This document shows, piece after piece, positions 39,552-49,173 of a DNA stretch of 64,000 bases. How positions within the stretch are numbered: position 1 is the stretch's first letter; every line of letters starts with the position of its first letter. Source of the DNA: Paracoccaceae bacterium (lineage in GTDB: Bacteria; Pseudomonadota; Alphaproteobacteria; Rhodobacterales; Rhodobacteraceae); the NCBI GenBank assembly GCA_028875855.1, contig JAGWVA010000003.1, positions 1 through 64,000 of the forward strand, in the 5' to 3' direction. The position numbers and the translations under genes are program-made. Below the pieces are notes generated by a model. The model saw only the letters and a program-made list of their open reading frames with translations. It was not told the DNA's origin and did not search any database.

Positions 39552-40412
39552 TTGATCGTCGTCGAAAATCTGCACAAGCATTTCGGCGGGTTCCATGCCG
39601 TTGACGGGGCATCGCTGGAGATCCGGAAGGGATCGATCACCGGCCTCATCGGCCCCAACGGGGCGGGCAAGACCACGCTGTTCAACGTCATCGCCGGGCG
39701 GCTTCCGCCCACCTCGGGCCGCGTGCTCATGGACGGCGAGGATGTCACCGGGCTCAGCCCGCACGAGCTGTTCCACAAGGGGCTGCTGCGGACCTTCCAG
39801 ATCGCCCATGAATTCGGGTCGATGACGGTGCGCGAGAACCTGATGATGGTGCCCGCCTCCCAGCATGGCGAAACGCTCTGGAACACCTGGTTCAACCGCA
39901 AGGCCATCGCCGAGCAGGAACGCGAAATCGCGAAGAAGGCGGACGAAGTTCTTGAATTCCTGACCATTTCCCATCTGGCCGACCAGAAGGCCAGCCAGAT
40001 CTCGGGCGGGCAGAAGAAGCTTCTGGAACTGGGCCGGACGATGATGGTCGATGCCAAGATCGTCTTCCTCGACGAAGTCGGCGCGGGCGTGAACCGCACC
40101 CTTCTGAACACGATCGGCGACGCCATCGTGCGCCTCAACAAGGAACGCGGCTACACCTTCTGCGTGATCGAGCACGACATGGACTTCATCGGCCGCCTTT
40201 GCGACCCGGTCATCGTGATGGCCGAGGGCAAGGTGCTGGCGGAAGGATCGTCGGCCCACATCATGGAGAACGAAGCCGTGATCGAGGCCTATCTGGGCCG
40301 CGGCCTGAAGAACAAGGTCAAGTCCGAGGCCGCCGCCGAAGAGGCGCGCCACGAAAACCACGGCGCGCAGCCGGGCCTTGGCGACGAAGCCGGCAAGGGA
40401 GGTCAGGCATGA
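39552..40412 (+). CDS. ABC transporter ATP-binding protein (LivG-like)
   Basis: GPNGAGKTT, ISGGQKKLLELGR; TTG start. Confidence 0.93.
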   Translation: MIVVENLHKHFGGFHAVDGASLEIRKGSITGLIGPNGAGKTTLFNVIAGRLPPTSGRVLMDGEDVTGLSPHELFHKGLLRTFQIAHEFGSMTVRENLMMVPASQHGETLWNTWFNRKAIAEQEREIAKKADEVLEFLTISHLADQKASQISGGQKKLLELGRTMMVDAKIVFLDEVGAGVNRTLLNTIGDAIVRLNKERGYTFCVIEHDMDFIGRLCDPVIVMAEGKVLAEGSSAHIMENEAVIEAYLGRGLKNKVKSEAAAEEARHENHGAQPGLGDEAGKGGQA

Positions 40413-41113
40413 GCTTCCTGATCGGAGAAAAGATGACCGGCGGCTATGGCCCGGTCGATATCCTGCACGACTGCACGCTGGCCGTGGACAAGGGCGAGAT
40501 CGCGGTGATCGTGGGCCCCAACGGCGCCGGCAAATCGACCGCGATGAAGGCGGTCTTCGGGATGCTGAAGCTGCGCGGCGGCCATGTGAAGCTGAACGGC
40601 GAGGACATCACCGGCCTTTCGCCGCAGGATCGCGTCGCCAAGGGCATGGCCTTCGTGCCGCAGACCCACAACATCTTCACCTCGATGTCGGTCGAGGAGA
40701 ACCTCGAGATGGGGGCCTTCCTGCGCCGCGACGACATCAGCCAGACGATGGAACAGGTCTATGAACTGTTCCCGATCCTCAAGGAAAAGCGCCGCCAGCC
40801 GGCGGGGGAACTGTCGGGCGGGCAGCGTCAGCAGGTGGCCGTGGGCCGCGCGCTGATGACCCAGCCGAAGGTGCTGATGCTGGACGAACCCACCGCCGGC
40901 GTCTCGCCCATCGTGATGGACGAATTGTTCGACCGCATCATCGAGGTCGCCCGCACCGGCATCTCGATCCTGATGGTGGAACAGAACGCCCGCCAGGCGC
41001 TCGAGATCGCCGACAAGGGCTATGTCCTCGTGCAGGGCGCCAACCGCTACACCGACACCGGACAGGCCCTGCTGGCCGATCCGGAGGTCCGCAAGACCTT
41101 CCTGGGGGGCTGA
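40409..41113 (+). CDS. ABC transporter ATP-binding protein (LivF-like)
   Basis: GPNGAGKST, LSGGQRQQVAVGRALM, LDEPTAGVSP. Confidence 0.94.
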   Translation: MSFLIGEKMTGGYGPVDILHDCTLAVDKGEIAVIVGPNGAGKSTAMKAVFGMLKLRGGHVKLNGEDITGLSPQDRVAKGMAFVPQTHNIFTSMSVEENLEMGAFLRRDDISQTMEQVYELFPILKEKRRQPAGELSGGQRQQVAVGRALMTQPKVLMLDEPTAGVSPIVMDELFDRIIEVARTGISILMVEQNARQALEIADKGYVLVQGANRYTDTGQALLADPEVRKTFLGG

Positions 41114-41117
41114 GGAC

Positions 41118-42128
41118 ATGGATCTTCTCAACGCACTCGTGGCACTGACGAACTACGTGCTTCTACCCGCCGCATCCTATGGCTCGCAGCTTGCGCTTGG
41201 CGCGCTTGGCGTGACGCTCATCTACGGCATCCTGCGGTTCTCGAACTTCGCCCATGGCGACACCATGGCCTTCGGCACCGCGATCACTATCCTGTTCACC
41301 TGGTGGTTCCAGTCGATGGGGATCAGCTTCGGCCCCCTGCCGACCGCGCTGCTGGCCCTGCCCTTCGGCATCGCCGTCACCGCGGGCCTGCTGCTTGGGA
41401 CCGACCGCGTCGTTTACAAGTTCTACCGACGACAGAAGGCGGCCCCGGTGATCCTTGTCATCGTGTCGATGGGCGTGATGTTCATCATGAACGGCCTCAC
41501 GCGCTTCATCATCGGCGTGCGCGACCAGAACTTCGCCGACGGCAAGCGTTTCCTGATCACCGCCTACCAGTTCCGCAAGATGACCGGCCTGAACGAGGGG
41601 TTGGGCATCCGCACGACTTCGATCATCACCATCGTGACGGCGGCGATCGTCGTGGTGCTGGTGTTCTGGTTCCTCAACCGGACGCGGACGGGCAAGTCGA
41701 TGCGCGCCTTCTCGGACAACGAGGATCTGGCGCTGCTCTCGGGCATCAACCCCGAGAAGGTGGTGACCGTGACCTGGCTGATCGTGGCGGCGCTCGCGAC
41801 CATCGCGGGGGTGCTTTACGGCCTCGACAAGTCGTTCTCGCCCTTCACCTATTTCCAGCTTCTGCTGCCGATCTTCGCGGCGGCCGTGGTGGGGGGCCTT
41901 GGCGATCCGCTGGGCGCCATCGCGGGCGGCTTCGTCATCGCCTTTTCCGAGGTGACGGTGACCTACGCCTGGAAGAAGGTGCTGGATTACCTTCTGCCGC
42001 ACAACCTTGCACCTGACGGGCTCGTGCAGCTCATGGGGACGGATTACAAGTTCGCGGTGTCCTTCGCGATCCTCGTCCTCGTGCTGCTGTTCAAGCCGAC
42101 CGGTCTCTTCAGGGGGAAATCGCTATGA
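41118..42128 (+). CDS. branched-chain amino acid-type ABC permease (LivH-like)
   Basis: LGALGVTLIYGILRFSNFAHGDTMAFG and polytopic hydrophobicity. Confidence 0.94.
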   Translation: MDLLNALVALTNYVLLPAASYGSQLALGALGVTLIYGILRFSNFAHGDTMAFGTAITILFTWWFQSMGISFGPLPTALLALPFGIAVTAGLLLGTDRVVYKFYRRQKAAPVILVIVSMGVMFIMNGLTRFIIGVRDQNFADGKRFLITAYQFRKMTGLNEGLGIRTTSIITIVTAAIVVVLVFWFLNRTRTGKSMRAFSDNEDLALLSGINPEKVVTVTWLIVAALATIAGVLYGLDKSFSPFTYFQLLLPIFAAAVVGGLGDPLGAIAGGFVIAFSEVTVTYAWKKVLDYLLPHNLAPDGLVQLMGTDYKFAVSFAILVLVLLFKPTGLFRGKSL

Positions 42129-43432
42129 GCGCGACAACACGTGGCGTTTCGCTGTTCGCGGGCGTGGGCCTGCTCTATCTGCTCGTGGGCTTCGGCCAAA
42201 GCTGGGACCTTGCGCTGACCATCCTGAACGACGGTCTGATCGTGGCGATCATGGCGCTTGGGGTGAACATGCAATGGGGCTATGCCGGCCTCTTCAACAT
42301 CGGGGTCGCGGGCTTCTTCGCGCTTGGCGGGCTTGGCGTTGCGCTGGTCACCAAGGCGCCCGCGCCGGGGGCCTGGGACGCCGGGACGCCGCGCATCCTG
42401 CTGGCGCTGCTGGTAGGCGCGGGCGTGATCTACGGCGCGATGCGGCTTTACAACGGGATGGAAAAGGGGCGGACGCGCGGCTATGCGCTGGCCGTGGTGC
42501 TGATCCTTGGCGCCATCCTCTTCCGCATGATCTACGATCCGGCCGTTGCCGCGGTCGAGGCGATCACCCCGGCCTCGACCGGCAACGTCGGCGGCCTGGG
42601 CCTGCCGGTGCCGGTTTCCTGGTTCATCGGCGGCGTGATCGCGGCGGGCGCGGCCTGGGCCGTGGCCAAGACGGCGCTCGGCCTGCGGTCGGACTACCTC
42701 GCCATCGCGACGCTGGGGATCGGGCAGATCATCATCGCCGTGCTGATGAACGAGGACTGGCTGGACCGCGGGGTGAAGAACATCATCGACATCCAGCGCT
42801 GGCCCGTCCCCTACGAGGTGGACCTGCAAAAGGCCGCGTGGTTCCAGTCCTACGCACAGTCGATCGGCATGGACATCCGCACCGCTTCGACCGTCTTCGT
42901 GGGGCTGTGCTTCGCGGTGCTGTTCACGGTGATCCTCTTGATCCTGCTGGCGCTCGCAGAACTGTCGCTGAATTCGCCCTGGGGGCGGATGATGCGCGCG
43001 ATCCGCGACAACGAGGACGCGGCCGAGGCGATGGGCAAGGACGTGAAGCGCCGCCACCTGCAGATCTTCGTGCTGGGATCGGCGGTGATCGGCATTGCCG
43101 GGGCGCTTTACGTGATCCTGCACGGGCTGATGGCGCCGCAAAGCTACAACGATCCGCTGCGCTACACCTTCCTGATTTGGGCGATGGTGATCCTTGGCGG
43201 GTCGGGCAACAACTGGGGTTCGGTTCTCGGCGCGCTCATCATCATGCTGCTGTGGGACGAGGCGGGCAGCGTCGGGCCAGACATCCTGCGCTTTCTCACC
43301 CATCCGATGCCCGACGGCGTCATCAAGGCGCATCTGATCGACAACGCGGTGCAGATGCGTCTTCCGGTGGTGGGGATCGTGCTCCTGCTGGTGCTGCGTT
43401 TCGCGCCCCGGGGCCTCATCCCCGAGAAATAG
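42125..43432 (+). CDS. branched-chain amino acid-type ABC permease (LivM-like)
   Basis: MALGVNMQWGYAGLFNIGVAGFFALG, SPWGRMMRAIRDNEDAAEAMGKD. Confidence 0.94.
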   Translation: MSATTRGVSLFAGVGLLYLLVGFGQSWDLALTILNDGLIVAIMALGVNMQWGYAGLFNIGVAGFFALGGLGVALVTKAPAPGAWDAGTPRILLALLVGAGVIYGAMRLYNGMEKGRTRGYALAVVLILGAILFRMIYDPAVAAVEAITPASTGNVGGLGLPVPVSWFIGGVIAAGAAWAVAKTALGLRSDYLAIATLGIGQIIIAVLMNEDWLDRGVKNIIDIQRWPVPYEVDLQKAAWFQSYAQSIGMDIRTASTVFVGLCFAVLFTVILLILLALAELSLNSPWGRMMRAIRDNEDAAEAMGKDVKRRHLQIFVLGSAVIGIAGALYVILHGLMAPQSYNDPLRYTFLIWAMVILGGSGNNWGSVLGALIIMLLWDEAGSVGPDILRFLTHPMPDGVIKAHLIDNAVQMRLPVVGIVLLLVLRFAPRGLIPEK

Positions 43433-43454
43433 GGCCTTTCGGTTCCGCGACGAC

Positions 43455-43482
43455 GAAACGGGGCGCGCTTGCGCCCCGTTTC
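43455..43482 (+). terminator. intrinsic terminator after the livM-like gene
   Basis: GAAACGGGGCGC-GCTT-GCGCCCCGTTTC: 12-bp perfect stem. Confidence 0.85.
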
Positions 43483-43574
43483 ATTCTGGCGGATGCGACA
43501 TGATGTGTCGCGCGTTGACATGATTGCCCCCATGGCCGAGGCCAGTGTGACGCCAAAGGCTCAGGGAGACCCTC

Positions 43575-45992
43575 ATGAAAACCCATACCCGTGTCGTGGT
43601 CATCGGCGGTGGCGTCGTCGGCTGCTCGGTGCTTTATCACCTCACGAAACTCGGCTGGTCGGACGTCATGCTGATCGAACGGTCGGACCTCACTTCCGGC
43701 TCGACGTGGCACGCGGCGGGCGGCTTCCACACGCTGAACGGCGACACCAACATGGCGGCGCTGCAAGGCTACACGATCCGCCTTTACAAGGAACTGGAGG
43801 CGATCACCGGCATGTCCTGCGGCCTGCACCACGTGGGCGGCATAACGCTGGCGGACACCGAGGCGCGCTTTGACATGCTGAAGGCGGAGCGCGCGAAGCA
43901 CCGCTACATGGGCCTCGATACCCGCATCCTGAACCCGAAGGAGGTCGAGGAATTCACCGACGGGCAGGTGAACGTGAAGGGCATCATCGGCGCGCTTTAC
44001 GACCCGCTGGATGGTCACCTCGACCCGTCGGGGACCACACATGCCTATGCCAAGGCCGCACGGATGGGCGGGGCCGAGATCGTGCAGCACAACCGCGTGC
44101 TGGCCACCAATCCGCGCGCCGACGGATCGTGGGAGGTGGTCACCGAACAGGGCACCGTCATCGCCGAGCATGTGGTGAACGCCGGTGGCCTCTGGGCGCG
44201 CGAAGTCGGCGCGATGGCGGGCGTCTATCTGCCTCTGCTGCCGATGGCGCATCAGTATCTTGTGACCGACGACATCCCCGAGATCTACAACCGCGACAAG
44301 GAATTCCCGCACGTCATGGACCCCGGCGGGGAAAGCTACCTGCGTCAGGAGGGCCGCGGCCTCTGCATCGGCTTCTATGAAAAACCCTGCGAGCCGTGGT
44401 CGGTGGATGGCACCCCATGGGAGTTCGGCCACGAGCTGCTGAACGAACAATTCGACAAGATCGAGGATTCGGTCGCCTTCGCCTATCGCCGCTTCCCCGT
44501 GCTGGAACGCGCGGGCGTGAAGCGGGTGATCCACGGCCCCTTCACCTTCGCCCCCGACGGCAACCCGCTGATCGGCCCCGTCCCCGGCCTGCGCAACTAC
44601 TGGAGCGCCTGCGCCGTCATGGCGGGCTTCAGCCAGGGCGGCGGCATGGGGCTGATGCTGGCGCAATGGATGATCCATGGCGAGACCGAGCGCGACCCGC
44701 GCGGCTTCGACGTCGCGCGCTTCGGCAACTGGACGAGCCCCGGCTACACCGTTCCGAAGGTGATCGAGAACTACCAGACGCGCTTCTCGGTCGCCTATCC
44801 GAACGAGGAAAAGCCCGCCGCGCGGCCGTTCCGGACCACGGCGATGTATGACATCTTCACCGAGATGAACGCGGTCTGGGGCCAGCAATACGGGCTTGAG
44901 GTCGTGAACTACCACGCCCTGCCGGGCGAGCCGACCTACGAGACGCCGACCTTCCGCCGCTCGAACGCATGGGATGCGACGGCGGCAGAGGTGGCCGCCG
45001 TGCGCACGGCCGTCGGCATCAACGAGGTCCAGAACTTCGGCAAGTATCGCGTGACGGGGCCGAAGGCACGCGCCTGGCTCGACCGGATCATGGCGGGACT
45101 GATCCCGAAGCCCGGGCGGCTGGCGCTGACGCCGATGCTGTCGGCCTCGGGCAAGATCTACGGAGATTTCACCGTCTCCTGCCTGTCGGACACCGAGTTT
45201 CAGGTCACCGCGAGCTACGGCGCGCAGGGCTGGCACATGCGCTGGTTCGAACAGCATCTCGAGGATGGCGTCACGGTCGAGAACGTCTCGGACCTGCGCA
45301 CGGGCTTCCAGATCGCGGGGCCCAAAGCGCGCGAGTTGCTGGCGCGGGTGACGCGCGCCGATGTCTCGGGCGAGGCGTTCCGCTTCATGGACGTGCGCCG
45401 GATGACGGTCGGCATGGCCAACTGCATCGTGCAGCGCGTGAGCTACACGGGCGATCTGGGCTACGAGATCTTCTGCGACCACATGAGCCAGCGCCATCTG
45501 TGGCATACGCTGTGGGAGGCGGGCCGCGATCTGGGCCTGCGGCCCTTCGGGATGCGCGCGATGATGAGCCTCAGGCTCGACAAGTTCTTCGGCTCCTGGG
45601 GCCGCGAGTTCTCGCCCGACTATACGCCGGCCGAGACCGGGCTCGACCGCTTCATCCGCTGGACGAAAGAGGCGGACTGGATCGGCAAGGCGGCCGCGAT
45701 GAAGGAACGGGAGACCGGGCCGAAACGCCGCCTCGCCGCCTTCGCGGTCGAGGCCGACACGGCCGATGTCATCGCATGGGAGCCGATCTGGCTGAACGGC
45801 GAGGTGGTGGGCTACTGCACCTCGGGCGGCTATTCGCACCATGCGCAGACGTCGGTGGCGCTTGGCTTCCTGCCCGAAGGCGCGGCAAGGGACGGGCTTG
45901 CGGTCGAGATCGAGATCCTGGGCGAGAAGCGCAAGGCCAAGGTCATCACGACGCCGCTCTTCGATGCGGACGGGGCGCGGATGCGGGGCTGA
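43575..45992 (+). CDS. FAD-dependent oxidoreductase fused to GcvT domain (dimethylglycine/sarcosine dehydrogenase-like)
   Basis: DAO FAD motif VVVIGGGVVGCSVLYHLTKLGW, STWHAAGG; C-terminal GCV_T with YTGDLGYEIF. Confidence 0.9.
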   Translation: MKTHTRVVVIGGGVVGCSVLYHLTKLGWSDVMLIERSDLTSGSTWHAAGGFHTLNGDTNMAALQGYTIRLYKELEAITGMSCGLHHVGGITLADTEARFDMLKAERAKHRYMGLDTRILNPKEVEEFTDGQVNVKGIIGALYDPLDGHLDPSGTTHAYAKAARMGGAEIVQHNRVLATNPRADGSWEVVTEQGTVIAEHVVNAGGLWAREVGAMAGVYLPLLPMAHQYLVTDDIPEIYNRDKEFPHVMDPGGESYLRQEGRGLCIGFYEKPCEPWSVDGTPWEFGHELLNEQFDKIEDSVAFAYRRFPVLERAGVKRVIHGPFTFAPDGNPLIGPVPGLRNYWSACAVMAGFSQGGGMGLMLAQWMIHGETERDPRGFDVARFGNWTSPGYTVPKVIENYQTRFSVAYPNEEKPAARPFRTTAMYDIFTEMNAVWGQQYGLEVVNYHALPGEPTYETPTFRRSNAWDATAAEVAAVRTAVGINEVQNFGKYRVTGPKARAWLDRIMAGLIPKPGRLALTPMLSASGKIYGDFTVSCLSDTEFQVTASYGAQGWHMRWFEQHLEDGVTVENVSDLRTGFQIAGPKARELLARVTRADVSGEAFRFMDVRRMTVGMANCIVQRVSYTGDLGYEIFCDHMSQRHLWHTLWEAGRDLGLRPFGMRAMMSLRLDKFFGSWGREFSPDYTPAETGLDRFIRWTKEADWIGKAAAMKERETGPKRRLAAFAVEADTADVIAWEPIWLNGEVVGYCTSGGYSHHAQTSVALGFLPEGAARDGLAVEIEILGEKRKAKVITTPLFDADGARMRG

Positions 45993-46064
45993 GGCCCGCT
46001 GGGCGGGCTGCGCGTTGACGCACGCCCGCCCCGCCCCTACCCTCTGCCCCGAACGGAGGGCCGG

Positions 46065-46676
46065 ATGCAGGGCGACGTCGCGATCCTGATCCCCGCCGCG
46101 GGCTTTGCCCGGCGGATGCGCGGGGCCGACAAGCTGATGGAGCCCGTCGCGGGGCAACCGGTCCTGCGCCACATCGCGCGGGCAGGCTGCGACGTGGCAC
46201 AGACCGTGATCGTCGCCCTGCCGCAGGGCGGCTTCGGTCCGACGCGGCTGGCGGCTCTCGACGGTCTGGCCGTGATGCCGGTCCTCGTGCCCGACGCGGC
46301 CGAGGGGATGGCGGCATCGCTCCGTGCCGGGATGGCGGCGCTGCCCGAAGGCGCAAGCGGCGTGATGATCCTGCTGGCCGACCTGCCGGAGATCGACGCG
46401 GCCGACCTTTCCGCGCATATCGACGCCTTCAGGGCCGATCCCGCCGCCCCGATCCTGCGCGCCACCGCCGAGGACGGTCAGCCGGGCCATCCCGTCATCT
46501 TCCCGCGCGACCTTTTCGCGGAGCTTGCACAGGTGTCGGGCGACAGCGGCGCCAAGGCGGTTGTGGCCGCGCATCGCAACCGGCTGCGCGATCTTCCCCT
46601 GCCCGGTCGCCGCGCCGTGACCGATCTCGACACGCCGGAAGACTGGGCCGCATGGCGGGCGGAACGGGGCACTTAG
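46065..46676 (+). CDS. MobA-like NTP transferase (nucleotidyltransferase family)
   Basis: ILIPAAGFARRMRGADKLMEPVAGQPVL; GHPVIFPRDLF. Confidence 0.88.
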   Translation: MQGDVAILIPAAGFARRMRGADKLMEPVAGQPVLRHIARAGCDVAQTVIVALPQGGFGPTRLAALDGLAVMPVLVPDAAEGMAASLRAGMAALPEGASGVMILLADLPEIDAADLSAHIDAFRADPAAPILRATAEDGQPGHPVIFPRDLFAELAQVSGDSGAKAVVAAHRNRLRDLPLPGRRAVTDLDTPEDWAAWRAERGT

Positions 46677-46731
46677 CCAAGCGGCACGACCCGGCGGCGA
46701 TCCCGGCGCGTCCCGGTTGCCAAAATGGATC

Positions 46732-46755
46732 GGCGGGGGACCGAAGCCCCCCGCC
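46732..46755. terminator. bidirectional terminator between convergent genes
   Basis: GGCGGGGG...CCCCCGCC stem, followed by GATCCATTTTGG on the minus strand. Confidence 0.65.
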
Positions 46756-46779
46756 GCGCCCGGTTCAGAGGCCGGAAAT

Positions 46780-49173
46780 TCAGTTCGCCAGAAGCATCGC
46801 CTCGTGCTTCTTCAGCGTCTTGCGGGCTGCGCCGTAAGCGCCCAGGCCCGACAGCGTCTTGAGTTCCGGGAACAGCTCGAAGATCTCGTTGCGCTGCGCA
46901 TTCCCGATGCCCTTGAGCGTGTAGTCCCCGGGCTGGAAGCTTTCGGTCCAGGCCCCGTTCGACAGCACCACCTCGTGCGCGTCGAACATGATGTGGATAT
47001 AGGTCGCGTTCAGCGTCGGCATCTGCAGCACGGTGCTGTTGTTGACCAGATGTTTCGCCGCCACCAGCACCTCGTGCTCGTCGAAATACAGCGCGGTGCG
47101 GTCGTTGGCGACCAGAACCCGGTGGTTGGGCGAGACCAGCATGTCGCGCTCCGGCAGGCCTTCGCCCAGCGAACCGGCCCGGATCAGGATCGGCCGCAGG
47201 TGGTTGGCCGCGTTGAGTTGCCGCCCGTCGAGGATCTTTGAGCCGACCCAGCGGATCTCCTGAATGCCGTTGTCGCGGGTGATGACGCGGTCGCCGACCT
47301 TCAGATCCTCGACCAGCCGCTCTCCCGTGGGCGTCGCGATCAGCGTGCCGGGGGTGAAGCAGGGCACGATGCACTCGATGTTCTTGAAGTCGAGCGAGCC
47401 GGTGATGTTGCCGTGATCGTCAAGGAAGTTGACGGTCCCGTTCTCGCGGTTGTTCGGATCGAAGTCGATGTGATAGGGCGCGGTCCCCGTCAGATCGAGC
47501 GTGTCGCCATCCTGCGGGCCGTTGTCGGTCGAAGAGCTTTCGCCCCCGTCCACGAAGTCCCCGGCATGGACGTGATCGATATAGTCGCTGCCGTCGCCGC
47601 CATAGATCGAGTCGTCCCCGGTCCCGCCGTGGATCACGTCGTCGCCGCTGCCGCCGTAAAGCTCGTTGTTGCCCGAGTCGCCGTTCAGCGTGTCGTTGCC
47701 TGCATCGCCATAAACCGAGTCGTTACCCGAACCGGCCGAAAGCGAGTCATTGCCATCCCCGCCATACAGCAGGTCGTCGCCGCCCCGGCCGTCGATCGTG
47801 TCATCCCCGCCCATCCCGTAGAACTGGTTGGTGAAGGTGTCTTCCGCCGTCCTGCCCTGCTGGTCGAAGCCCACGAGGTGGTCGCCGAATTGCGAGCCGA
47901 TCACCCCGTCGATGCCGGATTCGATCGAGTCGTTGCCCGCTTCGCCCCCGGACAGCTGCCCGGTGGTCAGGTCCACGTTCACCGCCGCATCGGAGCTGGA
48001 ATAGTCGATGTTGTCCTGGCCGGTGCCGCCCACGAAGGTATCGGCCCCCGCGCCACCGATGAAAGTATCGTCGCCGTTCCCGCCGTTGAGGTAGTTGTTG
48101 CCCTCTCCGCCCGACAGCGTGTCGTTGCCGGCGTCGCCGTAAACGGTGTCGTTGCCCGCCCCGCCATCGAGCGAGTCGTTGCCCGACCCGCCGTAGATGA
48201 GGTCATCGCCGCCCCGGCCGTCGATCGTGTCGTTGCCGCCCATCCCGTAGAATTCGTTGGAATAGGTGTCGGCCGCCGTCGTGCCCTGCTGGTCGAAGCC
48301 CACGAGGTGGTCGCCGTATTGCGACCCGATCACCCCGTCGATGCCCGACTGGATAGAGTCGTTCGCGGCCTCGCCCCCGGACAGCTGCCCGGTGGTCAGG
48401 TTCACATCCACCGCGGCGTTCGAGCTGGAATAGTCGATGTTGTCCTGGCCCGTGCCGCCCACGAAGGTATCGGCCCCCGCGCCACCGATGAAGGTGTCGT
48501 TGCCGTCGCCGCCGTTGAGCAGGTTGTGCCCCGACCCGCCCGAGAGCGTGTCGTTGCCCGCGTCGCCATAAAGCGTGTCGTTGCCGGATTGGCCGTTCAG
48601 CACGTCGTTGCCGGTGCCGCCATAGACGATGTCATTGCCGAGGCCCGCATCGACCGTGTCGTTGCCGGCACCCGCACGGATGTAGTCGTCATTGCCGACC
48701 GCGCCCGGCAGGATCGCGTCGTTGTGGTCCACCATGTCGTGCTGCGGGTCGCCCGTGTAGGCGGTGTTGATCAGATCGTTCCCCGCGGTGCCGTCCACGT
48801 AGCCGTCGCCGCCCGTTCCCGCGCCGCCCGTTCCCGTGCCGCCTGTTCCCGTGCCACCCGTGCCGGTGCCGCCGCCAGTGCCACCCGTGCCCGAGCCACC
48901 CGAGCCGGTGCCACCGCCGCCCATGCCCCCATGGTGGCCCATGCCGCCAAAGCCCATACCGCCGTGATCGTCAACATCGCCCGACCCCATTCCACCGTGA
49001 TCGTCCGTCCCGCCGCCGGTCATGCCACCCTGATCGTCGGTGCCGCCATTCGCCGGGAAGCAGCAGTTGCCATGGCCGTCATACCACTGACCGTCGGCAT
49101 GCTGCGTGACCGAATGCGGGTCAACGGAACATTTCGTCCCGGTGGCATCGATGTAGTAGAACGAAGAACTCAT
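46780..49173 (-). CDS. RTX (hemolysin-type Ca-binding) repeat protein with C-terminal Hint domain
   Basis: Many GGxGxDxxx nonapeptides; C-terminal [32 protein letters not shown] (Hint_2-like); Gly/Thr-rich N-terminus. Confidence 0.93.
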   Translation of the reverse strand: MSSSFYYIDATGTKCSVDPHSVTQHADGQWYDGHGNCCFPANGGTDDQGGMTGGGTDDHGGMGSGDVDDHGGMGFGGMGHHGGMGGGGTGSGGSGTGGTGGGTGTGGTGTGGTGTGGAGTGGDGYVDGTAGNDLINTAYTGDPQHDMVDHNDAILPGAVGNDDYIRAGAGNDTVDAGLGNDIVYGGTGNDVLNGQSGNDTLYGDAGNDTLSGGSGHNLLNGGDGNDTFIGGAGADTFVGGTGQDNIDYSSSNAAVDVNLTTGQLSGGEAANDSIQSGIDGVIGSQYGDHLVGFDQQGTTAADTYSNEFYGMGGNDTIDGRGGDDLIYGGSGNDSLDGGAGNDTVYGDAGNDTLSGGEGNNYLNGGNGDDTFIGGAGADTFVGGTGQDNIDYSSSDAAVNVDLTTGQLSGGEAGNDSIESGIDGVIGSQFGDHLVGFDQQGRTAEDTFTNQFYGMGGDDTIDGRGGDDLLYGGDGNDSLSAGSGNDSVYGDAGNDTLNGDSGNNELYGGSGDDVIHGGTGDDSIYGGDGSDYIDHVHAGDFVDGGESSSTDNGPQDGDTLDLTGTAPYHIDFDPNNRENGTVNFLDDHGNITGSLDFKNIECIVPCFTPGTLIATPTGERLVEDLKVGDRVITRDNGIQEIRWVGSKILDGRQLNAANHLRPILIRAGSLGEGLPERDMLVSPNHRVLVANDRTALYFDEHEVLVAAKHLVNNSTVLQMPTLNATYIHIMFDAHEVVLSNGAWTESFQPGDYTLKGIGNAQRNEIFELFPELKTLSGLGAYGAARKTLKKHEAMLLAN
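47693..48550 (-). repeat. internal tandem duplication in the RTX gene (429-bp period)
   Basis: [58 protein letters not shown] module occurs twice; the GAGCTGGA motif ends at 48000 and 48429. Confidence 0.85.

Noticed and set aside
43416-46574. 1052-aa minus-strand ORF opposite the FAD-GcvT gene
   Set aside because: Shadow ORF antisense to a well-supported 805-aa enzyme.
47600-48800. Regular short repeats resembling a CRISPR array
   Set aside because: They are in-frame degenerate RTX nonapeptide codons inside a coding sequence, with no unique spacers and no cas genes.
48790-49060. GC-rich microsatellite-like tract as a phase-variation switch
   Set aside because: Repeats encode Gly/Thr and vary in multiples of three, so they would not shift the frame; treated as low-complexity protein sequence.
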